NCBI GenBank assembly: GCA_031279515.1
Contig: JAITII010000079.1
Span: 1-53,316 of the forward strand
Direction: 5' to 3'
Source of the DNA: Deltaproteobacteria bacterium
GTDB lineage: Bacteria > Desulfobacterota > Desulfarculia > Adiutricales > Adiutricaceae
DNA: 53,316 bases
Shown here: one piece after another, positions 34,927-42,933 of the stretch
How positions within the stretch are numbered: the first letter of the stretch is position 1
Layout of the letters: each line of letters starts with the position of its first letter
Position numbers and translations under genes: made by a program
The notes under the pieces: model-generated
Databases searched by the model: none
Told to the model about the DNA's origin: nothing
What the model saw: the letters and a program-made list of their open reading frames with translations, nothing else

Positions 34927-35514
34927 TTACTTGGCCGGATTGGGTTTGGAGGACCTATGGGGCCTGTATGGCGGCTTGTGCGGCCTGGGAGCCTTTTGGG
35001 TCTTTTGAGGCTCTTGGGTCTTTTGAGGTTCTGGCTTTACCCCTTCCTCTTCCTCTTCCGTTGTAGGCTCATAAACCGGGGCTTCTTCGAAATCGTTGGA
35101 ATCGGTGGCAAAGTTTGGAGGGTTATCTTCATCGTAGGACTTGGAGGGATCCTGGGGGTCCTTTTTCTGAGGCTTGGCGGCTAATTTAGCCTTTTCCTCC
35201 TGGAACTTCTCGTCGGTGAACTTGGTATCCAAAACCAGGGTTAGGTGCTTAAAGACAAACTCGTCTATCTTGAGGTTGCGCTTGAGCTCGGATTCAGCCT
35301 TAGGTTCCGCCTGAAAATCATAGAGCAGGTACTGTCCGTGAAGTTCCTTATGGACAGGGTAAGCTAAGGTCTTGCGACCCCAGTCTTCAGTGCGGAGTAC
35401 TTTTGCTCCTTGGCTTTCTAAGATTTGCTCTACTTTTACCTTAAATGTCTCCAGTTGTACTGGAGTCATGTTAGGAGAAAGTAAAATTAGTGTTTCGTAC
35501 CGTCTGGGATGCAT
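34927..35514 (-). CDS. rpsF: Ribosomal protein bS6 with long charged tail
   Basis: Small-subunit protein binding bS18. The likely start is ATG at 35514, with GAGGAG nine bases upstream; an in-frame extension to 35625 would add 37 residues not found in bS6. The core MHPRRYETLILLSPNMTPVQLETFKVKVEQILESQGAKVLRTEDWGRKTLAYPVHKELHGQYLLYDFQAEP is canonical, through LVLDTKFTDEKF at about residue 95. Then come about 100 residues of low complexity: an acidic stretch (TEEEEEGVKPEP), a QKTQEPQKTQK repeat and a Pro/His/Arg-rich end. Total 195 residues versus about 100 to 135 in most bacteria. First gene of rpsF-rpsR-rplI. Confidence 0.96.
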   Translation of the reverse strand: MHPRRYETLILLSPNMTPVQLETFKVKVEQILESQGAKVLRTEDWGRKTLAYPVHKELHGQYLLYDFQAEPKAESELKRNLKIDEFVFKHLTLVLDTKFTDEKFQEEKAKLAAKPQKKDPQDPSKSYDEDNPPNFATDSNDFEEAPVYEPTTEEEEEGVKPEPQKTQEPQKTQKAPRPHKPPYRPHRSSKPNPAK

Positions 35515-36064
35515 TAAATTAGACTCCTCATGGGCATAGTGGCCCCCGGTTAAGGCTGGGGGCGAGGATATACCAGCGGATAGGCCGCTGGCCAAAAATT
35601 TTGAAGGCTTATTATAGTCTACCAATAGAAAATCGTCAAGCCCTCTTGTGCCAAATGTGGCTTATGCTTAGGTGCTAAGGTCCTTTAAAATTGCCGGCAT
35701 GTCTAATTTGCCTCTCTTTTTAGCTGAAGGCTTAATGCCCCCCTTTCAAGCTTTGCTCACATTTTGCCCTAAAGCCCTAAAGCCCCAAAATCCAAAGCCA
35801 ATGGGCTCGCCAGCTGCGAATTAGATAGGGCGAGCTGCGAAAAAGGGAGCCAAAGCCCGAAAAGAACTTGGGGTTTAAATGGCAGAGAAACATTTTAATT
35901 TTACTTTAGTATAGTTTATAATAGCTATTTATAGTACGTAACTGTTTAAGTATAATAAGAATAAAATAAAAAGACATTAAAAATATATAATATATTATTA
36001 TAATTTAAAAAAATACCAATTATATATCTAACTCTTACTTGGAAGGCATAATAGCCTGAAGTGC
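35515..36064. other. Upstream region of the rpsF operon
   Basis: Holds the ribosomal operon promoter. At 35810-35845, CTCGCC and GGCGAG can pair and GCTGCGAA occurs twice, perhaps a regulatory hairpin, though I do not recognise the known S6:S18 autoregulatory leader. Beyond 35880 the sequence is very AT-rich. Confidence 0.4.
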
Positions 36065-36587
36065 TCCATACCAGTATGTATATATATGATTCTGCCTTAC
36101 TACCGTAACCAGGGCAGTCCGGGCCAATGAGAGAAAGATGATCGGGCGGCTTATTGATGATGCTATGATGAAACCAAACTACAACTAGCAGCTATATTAC
36201 AAAACAGATAAGCAAGATAGAGCGCCAAGGTTAAAAGGTCAAGTGGATAGTATCAAAGACATTGAAGCATCTTTCTAAGTACATCAGCTACTGTCTAGGT
36301 AGGTGAAGGAGTGCCTAAATAAGGTATTTCAGCAAATTGGATGGGTACCCTCTGAGTGGATAGCCAAATGTCAGACAGAGTGGCCCTTAGCTTATGATGT
36401 AACTTCTGCAAAAGGCGCAAAAGATGCGGTGTGAGGATGTAATCGCGACGGGGATAAGCTTCCTCAGATAAATTTAGTGCACTATCTATCCCATCAGAAT
36501 GGGATGGCACTTTTTGAGGCATCCAAAAAGAGCCTCCTAGAAGAGCTTGATAAAATCAAGGTAGTAAGGTATACCGATAGTTTCTGA
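36065..36587 (+). pseudogene. Decayed IS transposase (IS1634/IS4-like)
   Basis: Plus-strand reading frames, broken by several stops and shifts, give recognisable transposase pieces. Clearest is 36303-36587: LNKVFQQIGWVPSEWIAKCQ, then AYDVTSAKGAKDAV, a TGA stop, GCNRDGDKLPQINLVHYLSH and ALFEASKKSLLEEL. The AYDVTS and NRDGDKLPQINL words match the D-x-TS and NRD...LPQINL segments of the DDE core in IS1634/IS4-type transposases. Upstream fragments (MYIYDSALLP, IGRLIDDAMMKPNYN) could be the N-terminal YVYES...IGKLxxG region. The element is dead and its ends are not visible. The minus-strand transposase C-terminus at the right edge may belong to the same family. Confidence 0.65.
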
Positions 36588-37256
36588 CTTATGACTCCAT
36601 TATGTAAGTTTCAGTGAGAGATTTTATCTGCCTTCAAATTGAGCCAGCAAGAACTTAAAAAATTATGCAGATCTCTCTAAATAGCGAATCTGTATGTACA
36701 AAATATCTCCGAGATTAAGGCTATAACAACTTTAAAAATGTTGTTCATGCAATTGTATTAGACCAGCCTATATAGCTTTTATAAGAAGCTAGCTATTTAT
36801 TATCGCCAAATGCGTCTTTAGTCTATTAGTAGGATCTGTGTTCCCTAAAACTGAAAAGATTTATTTTTTCCTAAGTTTTTTATCTAACATATCTTATTAA
36901 TCATAAGCTAAATCTGAAAATGAAAGTTGTAGTACTACGAATAATTTCTGTGGGTGTTATCTCGTAAACTATATCAAGAACATTAGCAAGCATGAAAGTA
37001 CTATGAAAAATAAGAGATATAACAATAATTTCTTTGTAAATAGTGTATCTAACTCATCTTTTAGGTATTTATATAGGATATTTTTGTATTTTTTTTATAA
37101 GTCAAAGTGCACATTGTACATTGCTGGAAGGTTTATAAACATTGAATAACTAAAATGCAGAGCATGCTACTAATGTTAAAGAAAGCTGCCTGCTTTTTTG
37201 TATAGTTTGTTTTAGCCGCTTTAAAAGCTTTGTATCAACACAAGGGTAGAAGCTTG
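36588..37256. other. AT-rich spacer between dead transposase and tRNA nucleotidyltransferase
   Basis: About 670 bases with no recognisable gene. The left part may contain further transposase debris. No inverted terminal repeats or target duplications could be recognised by eye. Confidence 0.5.
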
Positions 37257-38669
37257 TCACTTAAGAAAACTTAACAGCTGGGGGCTTAAGTTTTCACGGG
37301 CAAGCTTAAGGGCCTCTTCCTTAGTTTTGATGAGTTCTTTGTCCTGGGCCTCGACTATTAGCTTTTTTAGTCTTCCTATCTCTCGGCCTTCACTAATACC
37401 TAGAAGGGCAATAAGCTCTTTGCCATTTAGGAGTTCTTCTAGAGGCTGCAGGTTGCCGCCCACAGGCTCTAGAAAATCCTCCAAGGTATAGGGGAACTTT
37501 TCTGGCCAGGGGCTACGGCCATTCCAATCAGCTGCAGTTATGGCCCAGAAATCAGCCAGATCCGCATGGGGAGCCAAATAGCGGGCTATTTGCCTAAGGT
37601 TTCCAAAGGTTATGGAGGAGAAGGCGCAATCCATATGCCGTAAGATTAGCTTTAAAATGGGTTTTGCCAGCCGTTTTGGGCAATGGATGGAAGAAAGGAA
37701 ATCTTTGACTAAAGGGGCGCCTAAGCGGGCATGATCAGGGTAATTGCGTTGGGGTTTATCGGAGGGCGTGGCTACTCCTTTCCCTATGTCGTGCAGAAGT
37801 GCGGTTAGCAGCAAGACACTTTTGTTGTGACCCTGGGGCAAGGGAAGCTTGGTCAAAGCCGCAACTGTTAGGACCGTATGGTTCCAGACATTCCCCTCAG
37901 GATGAAACCTTTCTCCCTGGGGTAGGGTAGAAAGCTTATTTAAATTTGGATAGAAGTTTAAAAGGCCGCTTTCCTTTAAAAAATGTAGCCCAAGATGCGG
38001 AAAGGGCGAATGGGCCCAGGTATTCCATTCGGGCCAGAGGCGCTCGCGAGGCACCCGGCTCAAAAGGCGCCAGTTGAGGGATACCGCTCTGGTAAGGCTG
38101 GGGTGGGCGGTAAAAGCCCTTCTGGCGATGAGGTTCATGGCCCTTAAAGAGCGCAAAGGGTCCAGGGTGATGGAATCCGCACTACAGGGAACAAGCGACA
38201 TTCTGCGCAAGTCATTAAGGCCCCCCAATGGGTCAAATAGCTCACCGGTTAAAGGGTCCAGATAGAGGGCGTTTGCAGTAAAGTCCCTAGCTTGGGCATC
38301 ATTTAGGATATTGGCGCTTAAAAAGGTCACAGGGCGAAAGTTACCAGAAAGATCCCTGGGAAGGCTAATCTCCAGGCGGGTTTTGTGGCGCTTTAGCTGG
38401 ATTAAGGGGAGCTTATATAAAGCCCCTTCAATTTGCCTGCGCCATAGTGTCGATATGTGACCTAGTGGAGCTAAGGATTGGACTAGGTCCTCAAAGCTAA
38501 TATTGAAGGCAACAAGGTCAATATCGGTGAGCTTTAAAGGCGCATGTTTAGCCCCATGGGCTAGATGGGACCTTAGGGTAAGGTCGCGTAAAGCGCCGCC
38601 CACTGCAAGGAGGCGACCGCCCCATTGGCCCACGAGCTTGGCTGGTTCTATAATTGAAGGAAGGTCCAT
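37257..38669 (-). CDS. tRNA nucleotidyltransferase / poly(A) polymerase family protein with HD domain
   Basis: Adds CCA (or A/CC in split systems) to tRNA 3' ends. The 470-residue protein has LLAVGGALRDLTLRS and LTDIDLVAF, the class II nucleotidyltransferase GG-x-x-RD and D-x-D motifs (with a short insertion between them). NALYLDPLTGELFDPLGGLNDLRRMSLVP and DPLRSLRAMNLIARRAF are the neck helices, and an HD domain carries RFHPEGNVWNHTVLTVAALTKLP and LLTALLHDIGKGVATP. The HD domain is intact (H...HD). One gene of this type is usual; whether it adds CCA or only CC/A cannot be settled. The start has a weak binding site. It stands alone on the minus strand with three hairpins upstream. Confidence 0.88.
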   Translation of the reverse strand: MDLPSIIEPAKLVGQWGGRLLAVGGALRDLTLRSHLAHGAKHAPLKLTDIDLVAFNISFEDLVQSLAPLGHISTLWRRQIEGALYKLPLIQLKRHKTRLEISLPRDLSGNFRPVTFLSANILNDAQARDFTANALYLDPLTGELFDPLGGLNDLRRMSLVPCSADSITLDPLRSLRAMNLIARRAFTAHPSLTRAVSLNWRLLSRVPRERLWPEWNTWAHSPFPHLGLHFLKESGLLNFYPNLNKLSTLPQGERFHPEGNVWNHTVLTVAALTKLPLPQGHNKSVLLLTALLHDIGKGVATPSDKPQRNYPDHARLGAPLVKDFLSSIHCPKRLAKPILKLILRHMDCAFSSITFGNLRQIARYLAPHADLADFWAITAADWNGRSPWPEKFPYTLEDFLEPVGGNLQPLEELLNGKELIALLGISEGREIGRLKKLIVEAQDKELIKTKEEALKLARENLSPQLLSFLK

Positions 38670-38852
38670 ATCAGAGGGGAAATTAGAGAAAAATGTGGGG
38701 ATACTTTAAGCCTTTCCCTATTTTCAACTTAATTTGGCAAAAAATAAAGCCCTAAGTTTTGCCCCTTTAGGCCGGCCCTTTTTATTTCTTAAAGGGCTTG
38801 TAAAATTTTTTCCCCCAGTCTCATAGATTTTAGGGCCAAAGAACATAAAAAA
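38670..38852. other. Spacer before the hairpin cluster
   Basis: Promoter region of the tRNA nucleotidyltransferase gene, A/T-rich, no gene. It leads directly into the hairpin cluster. Confidence 0.4.
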
Positions 38853-38888
38853 AGCTATAAATTTAGCCCGGGGGCTAAATTTATAGCT
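38853..38888. repeat. 36-bp near-perfect palindrome
   Basis: AGCTATAAATTTAGCCC and GGGCTAAATTTATAGCT are perfect inverted halves of 17 bp around two G. It lies between the permease and tRNA nucleotidyltransferase genes on the minus strand. Confidence 0.9.
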
Positions 38889-38928
38889 AGGTATTTTGAT
38901 TTGGGCGCTAAAAAAAGAAAAAAAGGTA

Positions 38929-38971
38929 GCACTTCGCTCACTGCGCCCCCCGGGCGCTGTAAGCGAAGTGC
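38929..38971. repeat. GC-rich inverted repeat with internal loop
   Basis: GCACTTCGCT pairs with AGCGAAGTGC and inside them GCGCCC with GGGCGC, separated by small mismatched segments. It is the second of three hairpins in 200 bases. Confidence 0.85.
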
Positions 38972-39021
38972 ATTTGGAGTGAGCGGGTGCTTGGATAAAA
39001 GAGATAAAAGGGCTGTAGTGT

Positions 39022-39051
39022 AAAGTAAAAAGCCAGGGGCTTTTTTACTTT
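39022..39051 (-). terminator. Terminator after the purine permease
   Basis: AAAGTAAAAAGCC, a short loop and GGCTTTTTTACTTT form a 13-bp stem whose end contains T-runs on both strands. It is 34 bases after the permease stop on the minus strand and is its probable transcription end. Confidence 0.75.
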
Positions 39052-39085
39052 AGGCCCATAATAAATTTACTTGTAAAGGTAAGGA

Positions 39086-40450
39086 TTAATCTACAAGGAT
39101 GATTTTCAGTAAGAAAATGGCCCCAACTACCCAGACAGTGGTAGTAAGTTCTTCGCGCTTGCGAGCTAAAAGCTTCATGATGATAAAGAGTATCCATCCC
39201 AGGGCGAGGCCGTCAGAGATCCTTAAGGTAAAGGCTATGACTACTACGATGACAAAGGCAGGAAAGGTCTCGGTGATGTCTGAGAAATTGAGCTCCTGCA
39301 AAGAAGTGGTCATCAAAAGACCTACCATGATAAGGGCAGGGGCTACTGCGCTTGAGGGTACAGTCAAAAAGAGGTTAGAAAAAAGGAGGCATAGGGCAAA
39401 AAGTACTGCCACTGTTAAAGCCGTTATGCCAGTTCTGCCGCCATTAGCTATACCGGAGCCGCTTTCGGCATAGGTGGTATTGGGAGAGACCCCGACGCAG
39501 GCGCCGGCTACTACGCCTAAAGAGTCGGCTATAAAGGCCTTGCCAAGCCTGGGGCGATAGAATTTAGAGTCGCTTCCCATAACCGTGAAGAGGCCAATAA
39601 ATCCAGCAAGTCCATCAAATACTTCCATAAATAGGAGGGTGAAGACGATGCCCCAGAAGGTCCAGCTGGTGAGTATGGAAAAATCAAAATGGAAGGCTAT
39701 GGGGGCTATGGAGGCTGGTGCACTAATAAAACCTTTTTGGGCTACTAAACTGGTGTCAGTTACTCCCAAAGGTATTCCTATGAGGGTTGTAATAATAATC
39801 CCAAGTAAAAGTGCAAATTTTATCCTCAGGGCCAAGAGTATGCCGGTTATAGCAAGGCCTATAATGGCCAAAAGTCCTGGTCCTTGGGTTAAGACGCCCA
39901 AAGAGTACTGGCCAATTGGGCTGGTAACAGCGATTTTGGCGTTAAAAAGGCCAATATGGGCAATCATAATGCCGATACCGGCGGCCACTGCATGTTGGAG
40001 TGATTTTGGTACCTCCCTTATGACCTTTTCTCGTAAGGGGGAAAAAGAGATGGCAACAAAGAGGATTCCAGAAATTAATACAGCTGTGAGGGCCTGTTGC
40101 CAGGTAAAACCCATAGTAGTGGCTATGACCACAAAAAAGGCATTGAGCCCCATGCCAGGGGCTACGGCAAAGGGTAGCTTGGCAATGGCAGCCATGAGTA
40201 CGGTGGCTAGGATGACACCTAAAACTGTGGCGGTGAAAAGAGCCTGGATATCCATTCCTGCCCCAGAGAGGATGATGGGGTTTACGGACATCACGTAAGC
40301 CATGGAGAGGAATGTGGTGAGTCCCGCACTAATTTCAACCGAAAGGCTAATTTTTGGAGACTCTTGCTGCTCTTTGGCCAGGACGATGGAGATACCCGCG
40401 CCATCTTCCGCTAAAGGGGTAACTTTTTGGGCGTCTTGATAATCTGACAA
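39086..40450 (-). CDS. AzgA/PbuG-type purine permease under cobalamin riboswitch
   Basis: An inner-membrane permease of the NCS2/AzgA family (hypoxanthine/guanine/adenine:proton symporters), about 454 residues with 12-14 hydrophobic segments. Hallmarks: EISAGLTTFLSMAYVMSVNP, AKLPFAVAPGMGLNAFF, LQHAVAAGIGIMIAHIG, FMEVFDGLAGFIGLF, GVSPNTTYAESGSGIANGGRTG. The frame is open up to 40546, but I choose the TTG at 40450: GAGGT lies seven bases upstream, and the upstream part overlaps an intrinsic terminator of the riboswitch and adds sequence atypical for the family. The gene is preceded by a cobalamin riboswitch, which is unexpected for a purine transporter. The substrate could be adenine or a benzimidazole used as corrinoid lower ligand; ordinary purine uptake is the simpler reading. 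Confidence 0.88.
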   Translation of the reverse strand: MSDYQDAQKVTPLAEDGAGISIVLAKEQQESPKISLSVEISAGLTTFLSMAYVMSVNPIILSGAGMDIQALFTATVLGVILATVLMAAIAKLPFAVAPGMGLNAFFVVIATTMGFTWQQALTAVLISGILFVAISFSPLREKVIREVPKSLQHAVAAGIGIMIAHIGLFNAKIAVTSPIGQYSLGVLTQGPGLLAIIGLAITGILLALRIKFALLLGIIITTLIGIPLGVTDTSLVAQKGFISAPASIAPIAFHFDFSILTSWTFWGIVFTLLFMEVFDGLAGFIGLFTVMGSDSKFYRPRLGKAFIADSLGVVAGACVGVSPNTTYAESGSGIANGGRTGITALTVAVLFALCLLFSNLFLTVPSSAVAPALIMVGLLMTTSLQELNFSDITETFPAFVIVVVIAFTLRISDGLALGWILFIIMKLLARKREELTTTVWVVGAIFLLKIILVD

Positions 40451-40483
40451 AACTTTACCTCGCTTAGAATAAAGCTGGGAGAG

Positions 40484-40533
40484 AAAAAAAAATCCCCCGC
40501 CCAGAACTAAATAGTAAATAGTCTGCGTGGGGG
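40484..40533 (-). terminator. Riboswitch expression-platform terminator
   Basis: On the minus strand CCCCCACGCAG pairs, with a few mismatches, with CTGGGCGGGGG, followed by ATTTTTTTTT. It lies 51 bases after the riboswitch aptamer and before the permease start, as expected for cobalamin-induced transcription termination. Confidence 0.75.
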
Positions 40534-40583
40534 TCTTTTCCGTCAACCACCTTACCTGCGGAAGGCTATTTTTTTCTTCCGGG

Positions 40584-40738
40584 GTTCTGACAAGTCTTCT
40601 GGCTCTTCGGATCTAGCGCGGCGTAAAGGCCTTCCCGGGATAATCCCAGTGACCGGGGTAAAACCCCAACATACGCCACGTCCCCGATTACAGCGGCGGG
40701 TCCGCCAAGGAATCGCACCTTGTTCCTTAAATCAGAAC
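40584..40738 (-). promoter_or_regulatory. Cobalamin (AdoCbl) riboswitch
   Basis: Read on the minus strand it has the conserved aptamer elements in order: P1 arm GTTCTG (40733-40738), TAAGGAAC...GGTGCGATTCCTTGGC, GCCGCTGTAATCGGGGA (40681-40698, core), GTCACTG (40647-40653), GGGAAGGC (40629-40636), the B12 box GCCAGAAGACTTGTC (40589-40603), and the closing P1 arm CAGAAC (40584-40589). Length is about 155 nt, typical of the class. The combination of core, B12 box and terminal stem is hard to get by chance. It would reduce downstream transcription when cobalamin is bound. The next gene is the AzgA-type permease. Confidence 0.93.
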
Positions 40739-40772
40739 TTAACTCAAGATAATAGGGCACTTTTCGTCCCAT

Positions 40773-41592
40773 GTCAAGTTATTTTCCATATCTCTTGCCA
40801 AGCTCCTTTTAGTGCTTATCTTTAAACTGGCCCCATGGGTAGAAAATGAAACGGGGGCTCTTTTCATTTTTAGCTAAGATTGCCCCTTTTGAAGCTAAAG
40901 AGGCAAAAGCAAAAGGTATTGACAAAGGGAGGGATTACATATATATTAGAGGGCACTTCTCTCTACCCCATTTCTTCTAGGCTAAAATCTGCCTAAATTG
41001 TCAGTACGGTTTATTCATATTGGATGATTTTTTGCTCTTTTAGAGAAAGTTATATTCTTGTGGGTCTTTCCATATTTAGAAGATTTTTACCAGTAAGCTC
41101 TTAAGCTAGGAGCTAGCTTAAGAGAAAAACAGATAATTTTTGTTTTATTGTTCTAAATGCTTGCGACTTTGTCTTTTGATGTGTTATAAGAACTGGTTCG
41201 TTCCAAAGTCTCCATGGGGAGGACCTAGGGCGAACCAAAGTAAGATTACCAACCTCGCTATTTGCGAAACCTTCCGGAAGACCAGGGGGCCCACCCCAAC
41301 ACCAACTGGTTTTTCCCAAAATGAGGTGCTTCCTCACGGATAGACCGAGGCGTTATACGCCATCTTTAGGTCCGGAAAAAAAAGTATAGAAGCTGAATTC
41401 CAGTCTAGACTCAGGAAAGAGGCGGCTATTTTCAAATGATGCTCTCACAAATCCTTTGTGGGCCTATCCTTTTTAAAAAGCTCCCGGGCTTTAGGGGTCC
41501 CGGCAAATCACCATTGGTCAGGTGGCTCTACCCCAAATTTGAACTTCTATACACGTGTCATTGAGGACATTAAAGGAGGCGTATGACAAGAA
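40773..41592. other. Divergent intergenic region between riboswitch and potA
   Basis: About 820 bases between the leftward riboswitch transcript and the rightward potA. It holds both promoters and the structured potA leader at 41194-41380. The segment 40900-41110 is A/T-rich without gene. At 41380-41570 there is no distinctive structure. Confidence 0.5.
41194..41380 (+). ncRNA. Candidate structured leader RNA upstream of potA
   Basis: A chain of hairpins: TGGTTCG (41194-41200) with CGAACCA (41231-41237), inner GTCTCC/GGGAGGAC; TCGC/GCGA and CTTCCGGAAG near 41255-41280; ACCAG...GGGG/CCCC...CTGGT followed by TTTTT near 41281-41314; TGAGG/CCTCA near 41322; and GGCGT/ACGCC (41349-41361) inside CGGATAGACC/GGTCCG (41369-41374), followed by eight A. 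The composition is GC-richer than the flanks and no open frame with a ribosome binding site is seen. It may be a regulatory leader of potA, or a small RNA. I do not recognise any known riboswitch, 6S, SRP, RNase P or tmRNA core in it. Confidence 0.4.
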
Positions 41593-42837
41593 TTGGCAAG
41601 AAATATACTTAACTTCGTTGAAAGCAAGGCCGGGGGCGTGCTTGTGCCTAGTTTAGGCGCAGATCCCACCCTCGCACCTAATGTAAACTCCGAAGGTCTC
41701 TATATAAATGGTATCTCCAAGACTTTTGACCGCAAAAGAGGAAAAGTCCTGGACAAGATAACTATGCATGTCCCCAAGGACAGCTTTTTTGCCCTCTTGG
41801 GACCCTCCGGCTGCGGAAAATCCACTTTGTTGAGGATCATAGCCGGTTTGGAATACCCGGACGAAGGCGAGATCTATCTTGACGGAAAGGATATTTCGAA
41901 GCTACCAGCGCAGCTGCGCCCTGTGAACACCGTTTTCCAGAGCTTCGCTCTCTTCCCCCACCTCACGGTATTTGAAAACATAGCCTTTGGCTTAAGGGCC
42001 CAGGGCACCTTCAATACCAGCTCCTATAAGATAGGCCTTATAGTGGAGTCATTGCAGCTTTCTGGCTTGGAGGAGGTCTACCCTGACCAGCTCTCAGGTG
42101 GCCAGCAGCAGCGCGTGGCCCTGGCCAGGGCTCTTGTAAATGAGCCCAAGGTTCTTTTGCTAGACGAGCCCATGAGCCACCTGGACGACTACCTAAAATG
42201 TAAGGTGGGCCAGGACCTAAGGGATCTCCAGGAGAGACTGGGGACCATCTTCATCATGGTTACCCATGACCGGGAAGATGCCATGGCCATATCCAACCAG
42301 ATGGCCATCATCAATAAGGGCAAGATAATTCAACACGACAAGCCCAGGAGTATTTTCTCAAAACCCAACTGTACCTTCGTAGCCGAGTTCATGGGTAAGG
42401 CAAATATCTTTGAGGCCAAAAGGACAGATGATAGGAGCAAGGCCTTTCTGCCCTTCTGTCAGGTGGGTTTCCAGGAAGATATATTTTGGGATACGGCCTG
42501 GGTCCTCATTAACCCCGACACCATCAGCATCCAGGACCCTATAGAGTCCACTAGCCTTGAGGGCGACTCTCCTTTGGGAACTGTGAAGGCCACCATAGTC
42601 CAGGTGCGCTACAAGGGCTACAATGTGGAGCTCTTGTGTAAGCTCCCCAACCTATCCCCTGGGAACCAGGGGCATTCCCTGCTCCAGGTCCTTACTACGG
42701 ACCACGCCAGGGAATGGAAACAGGGAGAGACCCTATCCTTACAGATAGATGCCAAAGAGATGGTGATCTTGGGTGAACCCTCATCCCATGCCTCTGGGCT
42801 GGATAAAGCCCAAGCTATGGGCAGCCTCTTAATTTAG
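41593..42837 (+). CDS. potA: Spermidine/putrescine-type ABC transporter ATPase
   Basis: ATP-hydrolysing subunit of a polyamine-type importer. The 414-residue chain has [12 protein letters not shown] (Walker A), Q-loop [36 protein letters not shown] (signature), [16 protein letters not shown] (Walker B/D loop), [10 protein letters not shown] (His switch) and a C-terminal TOBE-like region (about 300-400). The N-terminal extension [15 protein letters not shown] before [10 protein letters not shown] is longer than usual. The start is uncertain: the TTG at 41593 lies 13 bases after AAAGGAGG, while the ATG at 41583, three bases after it, opens a nine-codon frame (MTRIGKKYT, stop at 41612) overlapping the TTG. 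Downstream are potB and potC; no substrate-binding potD is in the window. Confidence 0.9.
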   Translation: MARNILNFVESKAGGVLVPSLGADPTLAPNVNSEGLYINGISKTFDRKRGKVLDKITMHVPKDSFFALLGPSGCGKSTLLRIIAGLEYPDEGEIYLDGKDISKLPAQLRPVNTVFQSFALFPHLTVFENIAFGLRAQGTFNTSSYKIGLIVESLQLSGLEEVYPDQLSGGQQQRVALARALVNEPKVLLLDEPMSHLDDYLKCKVGQDLRDLQERLGTIFIMVTHDREDAMAISNQMAIINKGKIIQHDKPRSIFSKPNCTFVAEFMGKANIFEAKRTDDRSKAFLPFCQVGFQEDIFWDTAWVLINPDTISIQDPIESTSLEGDSPLGTVKATIVQVRYKGYNVELLCKLPNLSPGNQGHSLLQVLTTDHAREWKQGETLSLQIDAKEMVILGEPSSHASGLDKAQAMGSLLI

Positions 42838-42868
42838 GAAAAAGAAAGTTACAGGGCATTTACTTTAG

Positions 42869-42907
42869 GCCCCTCTAGCCGGAAGCAAAGCTTCCGGCTA
42901 GAGGGGC
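42869..42907 (+). repeat. 18-bp perfect hairpin between potA and potB
   Basis: GCCCCTCTAGCCGGAAGC, loop AAA, and its exact complement form an 18-bp stem, followed by TATTTTCC. It sits in the 96-base gap between potA and potB. It could be a partial terminator that lowers permease expression relative to ATPase, or an mRNA-processing site. Confidence 0.9.
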
Positions 42908-42933
42908 TATTTTCCTAAAAAGGGGGGCTACAA

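Noticed and set aside
40566-40772. 68-codon frame on the minus strand
   Set aside because: It runs through the cobalamin riboswitch aptamer; conserved RNA elements explain the sequence better and it has no ribosome binding site.
41113-41343. Open frames of 67-74 codons on both strands
   Set aside because: They cover the hairpin-rich potA leader, lack ribosome binding sites and read as low-quality protein (many Trp, Pro, Gly from stems).
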